From Thermoprotei archaeon ex4572_64 (GTDB lineage: Archaea; Thermoproteota; Thermoprotei; Thermoproteales; Thermocladiaceae), in the NCBI GenBank assembly GCA_002254895.1, contig NJDF01000012.1, positions 1 to 19,442 of the forward strand: a stretch of DNA of 19,442 nt, read 5' to 3'. Position numbers and translations under genes: made by a program. Positions 14,590 to 19,442 of this stretch are shown here, one piece after another. Within the stretch, counting starts at the first letter, position 1. Every line of letters starts with the position of its first letter. The notes below the pieces were generated by a model. The model saw nothing but the letters and a program-made list of their open reading frames with translations. It was not told the DNA's origin and searched no databases.

Positions 14590-14847
14590 ATGGTTACAAT
14601 TAGAGAAATTTTGAACAAGTTAAAATGGACAAATCAACTACATAACTACGTACTGATTTACCTCTCTAGAGGTCATGAAGGTAATGTTAGGGAGATTGAT
14701 CTTGAAAGTCTTGTAGGTGTTTATAGTAATGGTTTTGAATACATGGAGCAAGGTAAAGTCAAGTACATACCATATCATAGAGTAATCGAGATTAGAAGTA
14801 AGGATGGTAGAACAGTACTGATTAGTAGAAGACATGTTCTTAAATAG
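14590..14847 (+). CDS. DUF504 / UPF0248 family protein (MJ1316-like)
   Basis: 85 residues. The family pattern is clear: VTIREILNKLKW at the N-terminus, VLIYLSRGHEGNVREIDLESLVGV, then the diagnostic KYIPYHRVIEIRSKDG. DUF504 (MJ1316-type) domains are proposed to recognise RNA ends or cyclic phosphates and occur next to 2'-5' RNA ligase domains in eukaryotic LENG9; a role in RNA repair is inference. ATG 14590 is chosen over TTG 14575 because the shared palindromic TATA box is 25 nt upstream. It is followed at once by rpl10e, which has its own TATA element. Confidence 0.85.
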   Translation: MVTIREILNKLKWTNQLHNYVLIYLSRGHEGNVREIDLESLVGVYSNGFEYMEQGKVKYIPYHRVIEIRSKDGRTVLISRRHVLK

Positions 14848-14850
14848 TGA

Positions 14851-14860
14851 GATTTAAAAG
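14851..14860 (+). promoter_or_regulatory. TATA box for rpl10e
   Basis: GATTTAAAAG is centred about 29 nt before the ATG at 14885. It lies only three bases past the DUF504 stop and decides the start of rpl10e against the upstream TTG at 14864. Confidence 0.6.
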
Positions 14861-14884
14861 TACTTGACAAGCCAAAATGTTAGT

Positions 14885-15409
14885 ATGCCTCTAAGACCTG
14901 GACGCTGTTATCGTCACTTCAGTGGTCCTCCCTATACTAGGCTTGAGTACATTCATGGTGCTCCATACGTACAGATACCTAAGTTCGATATGGGTGCCAC
15001 TAGTCACGTTCAGAGAAGTAAATTTGACACTGTTGTTAAACTTGTTGCTGAAGAGATTGGTCAAATACGTGCAAATGCTTTAGAAGCTGCACGTCAAATG
15101 GCTTTCAAGTACTTAAATAGAAAGATAGGTGAGGAGAACTTCTACCTAAGACTCAACGTGTATCCATTTCATGTACTTAGAGAGAATAAGATGCTTGCTA
15201 TGGCAGGTGCTGATAGACTTCAAGAAGGTATGAGACTTGCTTTTGGAAGTCCTGTGGGTAGAGCTGTAAGAATTGAAAAATCAGGAACTGTAATCATGTA
15301 TGTAGAGATTGAAGAGAAAAATATCGAGGATGCTAAAGAGGCTTTAAGAAGAGCAAAGTCAAAACTATCAATACCCTGCAGAATTGTTATAGAGAAGAAG
15401 AAGTTTTAA
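14885..15409 (+). CDS. rpl10e: Large ribosomal subunit protein uL16 (archaeal L10e)
   Basis: 50S protein near the peptidyl-transferase centre and the A-site tRNA elbow. The 174-residue product starts MPLRPGRCYRHFSGPPYTR, the normal archaeal L10e N-terminus, and continues with NFYLRLNVYPFHVLRENKM, GADRLQEGMRLAFGSPVGRAVRI and a basic C-terminus. The frame also opens at TTG 14864, which would add seven residues not seen in the family; the TATA position supports 14885. A probable sRNA gene follows on the same strand. Confidence 0.96.
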   Translation: MPLRPGRCYRHFSGPPYTRLEYIHGAPYVQIPKFDMGATSHVQRSKFDTVVKLVAEEIGQIRANALEAARQMAFKYLNRKIGEENFYLRLNVYPFHVLRENKMLAMAGADRLQEGMRLAFGSPVGRAVRIEKSGTVIMYVEIEEKNIEDAKEALRRAKSKLSIPCRIVIEKKKF

Positions 15410-15432
15410 AAGTCAGTGTTTACTTGAACAAA

Positions 15433-15443
15433 GATATATAAAA
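15433..15443 (+). promoter_or_regulatory. TATA box for the probable C/D-box sRNA
   Basis: A strong GATATATAAAA element lies 24 nt before the first sRNA box, in a spot where no protein gene begins until 15618. Confidence 0.6.
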
Positions 15444-15460
15444 ACATTCACACCATTTTA

Positions 15461-15520
15461 GTCGATGAAGAGCGCGTTGGTGTCTGATACCTGATGAGCG
15501 ATGGGCGTGTCGGATTCTCA
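15461..15520 (+). ncRNA. Probable C/D-box small RNA guiding 2'-O-methylation
   Basis: About 60 bases, clearly richer in G+C than the surroundings, start one TATA distance downstream of 15433-15443. The order is box C-like TCGATGA (15462-15468), a 15-nt guide, D' CTGA (15484-15487), a 4-nt spacer, C' TGATGA (15492-15497), a 13-nt guide and a D-like CGGA (15511-15514). The internal D'/C' pair is perfect, with typical archaeal spacing. The terminal C and D boxes each deviate by a base, though the sheared G-A pairs of a K-turn could still form. The guides predict targets reading ACACCAACGC and ACACGCCCATC, which I cannot place with certainty. CTCA at 15517-15520 is an alternative D box. Confidence 0.55.
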
Positions 15521-15538
15521 CTTAGTACAGACATCATC

Positions 15539-15552
15539 AAGCAAGGATGCTT
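15539..15552 (+). terminator. Small hairpin followed by a T-run
   Basis: AAGCA (15539-15543) pairs with TGCTT (15548-15552) around AGGA, and a T-rich run follows at 15556-15562. It could end the sRNA transcript, but the T-run also forms the TATA region of the next gene. Confidence 0.3.
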
Positions 15553-15556
15553 CGAT

Positions 15557-15568
15557 ATTTTTAAAAAT
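15557..15568 (+). promoter_or_regulatory. Palindromic A/T element, likely promoter of the gene at 15618
   Basis: ATTTTTAAAAAT is centred about 55 nt before the ATG, so the transcript should start near 15590 and carry a leader of about 28 nt. This agrees with the Shine-Dalgarno site present in that leader. Confidence 0.45.
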
Positions 15569-15582
15569 TTAGACACAATTAT

Positions 15583-15612
15583 GTAGTAAAGTGATAGTGT
15601 AGTAAGGTGATA
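15583..15612 (+). repeat. Tandem 14-base repeat ending in the ribosome-binding site
   Basis: GTAGTAAAGTGATA (15583-15596) and GTAGTAAGGTGATA (15599-15612) differ at one base and repeat every 16 bases. Only the second copy has a full GGTGAT (15606-15611), 6 nt before the ATG at 15618. Confidence 0.6.
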
Positions 15613-15617
15613 AATCG

Positions 15618-16397
15618 ATGTCAAACAGTAAGGAACTATATAGAGATAGAATTGAGATCATAATAGATATATGGGACAAGATCTTGAAAGGTGAGATAAG
15701 TACAAGAACCCAGCTTGAGGAGTTACTATACATTGCATATAGACAGAGAGGTATCGAACCCTTTAGAGGATTATCAAAGATTAGAATCTATGACAAAGAA
15801 ATAGCCACAGTATACCTTATTGGCAAGTACGGTTTAGGACTCGATGATGATGTCATGAAGGGGTTAAAGTATCTATTCAATGTTGAGTTGGTATGCGATC
15901 AAATCTTCACAATGATTAGAGGTAATGGTTATGGTGTTAATGATGAGATTAAGAGAAGAATTTTAGAGCTTTTAGATAACTCAAGCATTGGTGTTAGTAG
16001 AGAGGATAGAATCTTTAGATTTTTGAGGTTTGTATTTACAGGAACAATACTAAACTTCTTCACAGAAGAAGATTTCACAAAGTGCTTCAAGGTAATACAG
16101 CAAGTACTTTCAGAAATTAATGATCCATTAAGTCAGAAAGTTATTAATTACGTGAAGTTCTACGTTGCCTTTAAACTTGCCGAACAGATAGCTTTAGGTG
16201 AAATTAAGTCATTCACTGAGAGGAAAATTATGAAGTATGCATATTGTGTAAAGATTAACGTACCTAAATGTGCACCTCCAGACAAACTTATTAGAGAGGT
16301 TGCTTTAAGAGTATATAAAGTTCCTAAGAAAGTTTTAGATAAGCTCTTTCCAAACGAATCGTCGAAATCACCAGTACCAAATGCTACACATAAGTGA
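15618..16397 (+). CDS. Conserved archaeal protein, probably DUF2192 family
   Basis: 259 residues, soluble and mostly helical. The block RQRGIEPFRGLSKIRIYDKEIATVYLIGKYGLGL (about 42-75) resembles the core of the crenarchaeal DUF2192 family, for which no function is known. Later parts (NDEIKRRILELLDN, FLRFVFTGTILNFFTEEDFTKCF) are helical without catalytic motif. It is preceded by GGTGAT with 6 nt spacing, making it one of the few leadered first genes in the window. It is convergent with the deacetylase-fold gene, their stops being 6 bases apart. Family assignment is from memory of the motif and is moderate. Confidence 0.7.
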   Translation: MSNSKELYRDRIEIIIDIWDKILKGEISTRTQLEELLYIAYRQRGIEPFRGLSKIRIYDKEIATVYLIGKYGLGLDDDVMKGLKYLFNVELVCDQIFTMIRGNGYGVNDEIKRRILELLDNSSIGVSREDRIFRFLRFVFTGTILNFFTEEDFTKCFKVIQQVLSEINDPLSQKVINYVKFYVAFKLAEQIALGEIKSFTERKIMKYAYCVKINVPKCAPPDKLIREVALRVYKVPKKVLDKLFPNESSKSPVPNATHK

Positions 16398-16403
16398 GTT
16401 TTT

Positions 16404-17276
16404 CTACTTCTCAAACCAATACTTGTTAACTATGTACTTAACTTTTCTAAAATATTGAAGATAAAACTCCTTAACAAGACTTGAAGGAACACCTTCATTC
16501 TCATGATACATCTTATCGATACCTAACAATCCTGCAACAAGATTTGGAAAGCACTTATTTAACACCTTTCTTGAATGGCAACATTCAGTAACCACTATAC
16601 TTCTAAGATTTATCTTCTCATTAAGCTCCTTTAAGACAATGCCAAGACTATGAAAGAAGTCGCATGTTAATTGAAACTCGCCTTTAGGATCATCTCTATG
16701 AGTATCAAAGCCTAAAGGTACTACTAGGTACTTGGGATTGAATGCTTGCACTACATCTCTGATTACAAGTTGTTCAAGAACTTGAAGGTATAGTTTATCA
16801 GTAATTCCCGGCGGTAAAGGTATGTTCAAGATCTTCCAAGGATTATTAATAGACATCTTATACAATTTCTTGCTATCTTCACTAGCACTATAGATGTCAA
16901 TGTATAATATCTTCTCTGCATCTAGCATTAAGTCTAGAAAACCAATGCCTAAATGTTGATCTAAATTTAAGATTAAGACTCTATCATTTAATTCTCTAGC
17001 AATATATGTTGATACGTTGAAAATACTTGATCTTCTAGTGAAGGTCTTACCAATCCATAAATCTTGAGGTTTAGTGAGTAATATAATGCTACCATAATCA
17101 TTTATAAGATTTAGCACTCTTTTAGCTTGACTTAACTGTATCTTAATGATGTCAATATTCTTCTCTACCTTTCTAATGCTTAGAAGTAATTGTTTACTAT
17201 GTATCTTTAAATACTCCTTCTCGTAGTTGTTGATGTACGTTTGCTCAATACTTTCTGATGTAATTATTTTTAACAT
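16404..17276 (-). CDS. Histone-deacetylase-fold protein with degenerate active site
   Basis: 290 residues from ATG 17276 (GTG 17285 is an alternative). HDAC/acetylpolyamine amidohydrolase landmarks are present: IFNVSTYIARELNDRVLILNLDQHLGIG (about 85-112), LNIPLPPGITDKLYLQVLEQLV (150-171) and KYLVVPLGFDTHRDDPKGEF (182-201). Zinc ligands D106 and H108 (LDQH) and D191 (GFDTH) are kept. The His-His catalytic pair, expected about 13 residues before FNV, is absent (PQDLWIGKTF instead), and the EGGY tyrosine site reads ECCH (231-234). So zinc may still bind, but ordinary deacetylation is unlikely. It lies directly downstream of hel308 on the same strand, 16 bases after its stop, probably in one transcript. 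Confidence 0.75.
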   Translation of the reverse strand: MLKIITSESIEQTYINNYEKEYLKIHSKQLLLSIRKVEKNIDIIKIQLSQAKRVLNLINDYGSIILLTKPQDLWIGKTFTRRSSIFNVSTYIARELNDRVLILNLDQHLGIGFLDLMLDAEKILYIDIYSASEDSKKLYKMSINNPWKILNIPLPPGITDKLYLQVLEQLVIRDVVQAFNPKYLVVPLGFDTHRDDPKGEFQLTCDFFHSLGIVLKELNEKINLRSIVVTECCHSRKVLNKCFPNLVAGLLGIDKMYHENEGVPSSLVKEFYLQYFRKVKYIVNKYWFEK

Positions 17277-17292
17277 CACTTTCACTCACTTA

Positions 17293-18636
17293 TTAGTTCT
17301 TAAAATAATCAAGTATAGTTTTGGAAGGCTTGTAGTGAGATTTATCACCAGTACTACCCTTAATGCTGAACTTTACAACACTTCTCTTACTTATAAGGTC
17401 TTGTGCTTGCTTAATGATCTTCTCACTCATTTTCTCACTAATACCTTTAATTTTTGATAATTGGGATACCGTGGCTTGTGCAAGTTCTTCAATACATCTA
17501 AATCCCGCATTGTACAGTGCTCTAGCTCTAACCCTACCAACACCTTCGAGATTAACTACAAGTTCAAGAAGTTCAGGTTTAACGCCATACCTAACTCTCC
17601 ATTTAAGAATTTCAAGATTGTATTCATGATTTTTAAGATTTAAAGCCTTAGCTAATTGTTGAGCTGCATGTATTAACCACTCTAAAGTATCGATATACAT
17701 TCTCAAATCTCCAGGCCCAATTTCGTAATTTTTAAATAAGGTGTCTTCATCAACTTCATTAATCCAGTCAAATACCATGAACACAGTCTTAACTTCAGAC
17801 AATACCTTATCTAGAACTTCCTTGTTAACATTATTTTCAACCAGATCTTCAAACGTAGCTTCATTTATCACTAAGTCACTCCAGTAATTGACTGTAAGCT
17901 CTACATACTTATCAATTTCACTTCTTCTCAATCTTAACTTAGGTACTTCTTTAGACTTCATAATGATGTGGAGATAACCTAAGTCACTGTACTCAACCTT
18001 ACCTTTCAGTAATTCTACGTATTTACTAGCTGTGTATGGATCTAAATACGTCCTATTAACTACTAGTCCAAGTTTTGTAGGTATTACTTCATTACTAGTT
18101 CTCTTAATGAAGTTATTCTTTTCAAGTAGTTGAATTATATTTTTTACTCTAGATGCTAATAGAGTCTTCATTACGATATTCTTATCAATTCTATCTTGAT
18201 AGGCTGCTAGAGACTTAGTGACGTAGTTTAGAACATCATTCTCACTATTTGCGTAATTACTTGCAATAGCTGCAAGAATTTGTGTTGCTAAGTTCTCTTC
18301 AATGAAGAATTTTGAAGTTACTCTTTCAGGATTGGTCTTGATGTAGTTTTCTATAAGGTAGTTAATCTCATCATCAGTTCGAGCAATAAGTACTGCTTCA
18401 CCGTAAGGGTCTAGACCTGGTCTTCCAGCTCTTCCAGCCATCTGCTTGTACTCCATTACAGGTATCTCTTCCATACCAATTCCTGACTCATATCTTCTAT
18501 AATCATGAATGATCACTCTACGTGCAGGTAAGTTAACACCTGCTGCAAGTGTTGTTGTTGAGACTAAGACCTTGATCACTCTACTTCTAAAGGAATTCTC
18601 AATTAAAGTTCTAGTCTCGTAATCGAGACCTGCCAT
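17293..18636 (-). pseudogene. hel308: Hel308-type helicase, C-terminal fragment (second reading frame)
   Basis: 447 residues from the ATG at 18636: AGLDYETRTLIENSFR, motif V region TTTLAAGVNLPARRVIIHD, motif VI QMAGRAGRPGLDPYGEA (about 66-82), a winged helix, the ratchet helical domain, and a C-terminal helix-hairpin-helix (LEGVGRVRARALYNAGF ... KIKGISEKM). It ends in SKTILDYFKN, a plausible PCNA-binding tail. The frame has TAG two codons before the ATG and lacks the VAYHH part normally preceding AGL. It overlaps the N-terminal fragment by 26 bases in another frame. Re-initiation at 18636 is conceivable, but the RecA2 domain would be cut in the middle. Confidence 0.75.
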
Positions 18637-19442
18637 CAGCTACTTTACTGGTCTCTCTTGGGTTAATAATGTTTAAACTGCTTCTACTTATAAATTCTGC
18701 TAAGTATCGAGCAATCTTGACCGTACTTGCTCTCGAATTCGTGAAGATTAGTACTTGACCATCATCAAGTATGGAATCTAGCGTTAAGTCCACAATAGGA
18801 TTATCAATTCTCTCAACACTTCTGACAGTACCGTCTGAGAAGTATATCTCACCATCATAGTACACACCCTCTTTCAACTCTACTGGTCTCCACGTAGACT
18901 TTACGAGTTTAGCACCTAGCCATTCTGCAAGCTCATCTGGATTACCAATAGTAGCTGAGAGTGCAATTATTTGTGTGTTGAGTTTTATACATCTCAACTT
19001 AGAGACTATAGCCTCAATTATTGGTCCTCTCTTACCATCATTTATGTAGTGTACTTCATCGATAACTAAAACACCAACCTTTTCTAACCACCTAGGTCTA
19101 TGTCTTAATAGACTATCGAATTTCTCGTATGTAGTTATGATGATGTCGTAGTGTTCAAGCCACTCATCCTGAGAATCATATTCACCTGTAGAGACTGCAA
19201 CTTTTATGCCTAGCTCTTCATACATTCTTAAATCCTTAAACTTCTCATAAGCTAAAGCTCTTAATGGAACAATAAGTACACTTTTTACTCTCTTAGTAAG
19301 TGCTTCATTAACCATGACTAGCTCACTTAGGAAAGTCTTACCCGTAGCTGTCGTGGTTGAGAGTAGAATATTTTCACCATTTAGAATACCTGCTCTAATA
19401 GCTTCTTCCTGTGGTGGGTATAGTTCCTTAATTCTTCTCCTG
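18611..19442 (-). pseudogene. hel308: Hel308-type helicase, N-terminal fragment (first reading frame, runs off the window)
   Basis: The frame continues past the window edge. Visible in order are ELYPPQEEAI (Q-motif-like), Walker A TTTATGKT, LIVPLRALAYEKF (Ia), TTYEKFDSLLRH, the DEVH box VLVIDEVHYI (II), ALSATIGN (III) and LIFTNSRAST (IV). After LAEFISRSSLNIINPRETSKVADG it runs into RSRLRD and TAG at 18611. Hel308 acts at stalled replication forks with 3'-5' unwinding; in some archaea it is essential. About 20 residues between motifs IV and V, including the VAYHH box, appear to be lost together with the frame. A sequencing or assembly error must be considered for such an important gene. Confidence 0.75.

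Noticed and set aside
15591..15602. In-frame GTG near the predicted transcript start as a leaderless start for the DUF2192-like gene.
   Set aside because: The frame meets TAG at 15600-15602, so translation must start at ATG 15618.
1..19442. CRISPR arrays, insertion sequences, att sites and replication-origin repeats.
   Set aside because: No regularly spaced repeats, transposase frames, tRNA-associated direct repeats or ORB-like clusters were seen by eye.

Overview
The window comes from an AT-rich archaeon (roughly one third GC by eye), most likely a member of the Thermoproteota (Crenarchaeota). The evidence is the archaeal/eukaryotic-type ribosomal proteins (eL18, uL13, uS9, eL40, uL16), archaeal pantoate kinase, a family 4 Fe-S uracil-DNA glycosylase, a Hel308-type helicase, and a PRC-barrel plus coiled-coil protein resembling CdvA of the crenarchaeal division system. 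A TATA-like box lies about 25-30 nt before the start codon of most first genes, so leaderless mRNAs are the rule. Shine-Dalgarno motifs (GGTGAT, AGGTG) appear mainly at internal or TTG starts. I see no tRNA, rRNA, CRISPR array or insertion sequence.

Layout. 1-1272: end of rpl18e, then rpl13 and rps9. 1323-5822: a block of mostly unrecognised genes, including a Cys8 protein, a four-helix membrane protein, a zinc ribbon, a C2H2-like mini-protein, a basic protein, two large unknowns, a membrane protein with half a winged helix, and an ASCH protein. 5824-8214: M24 Xaa-Pro peptidase, an HTH-ACT regulator (convergent), and pantoate kinase for CoA synthesis. 8215-8660: a gene-free stretch with a GC-rich structured island, probably a non-coding RNA. 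8661-11434: HtpX protease, a RimK/LysX/MptN-type ATP-grasp ligase that lacks part of its central domain, a zinc ribbon, and the CdvA-like protein. 11485-12114: uracil-DNA glycosylase. 12109-14537 (minus): rpl40e, a DUF1152 protein, and a family 2 glycosyltransferase broken into two frames. 14590-15409: a DUF504 protein and rpl10e. 15461-15520: a probable C/D-box sRNA. 15618-16397: a DUF2192-like protein. 16404-19442 (minus): Hel308, also broken into two frames, followed closely by a degenerate histone-deacetylase-fold protein.

Themes. Ribosome and RNA-modification genes alternate with DNA-repair genes, each small unit carrying its own promoter. At least two divergent pairs appear to share one near-palindromic TATA box. 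Convergent genes overlap tail to tail or nearly touch. Three genes (Hel308, glycosyltransferase, ATP-grasp) seem to have lost an internal segment, and a fourth (the winged-helix membrane protein) stops half way through its domain. The most curious single protein is the deacetylase-fold relative next to Hel308: it keeps the three zinc ligands but not the catalytic His-His pair or the Tyr. No complete new defence or mobile system was recognised.
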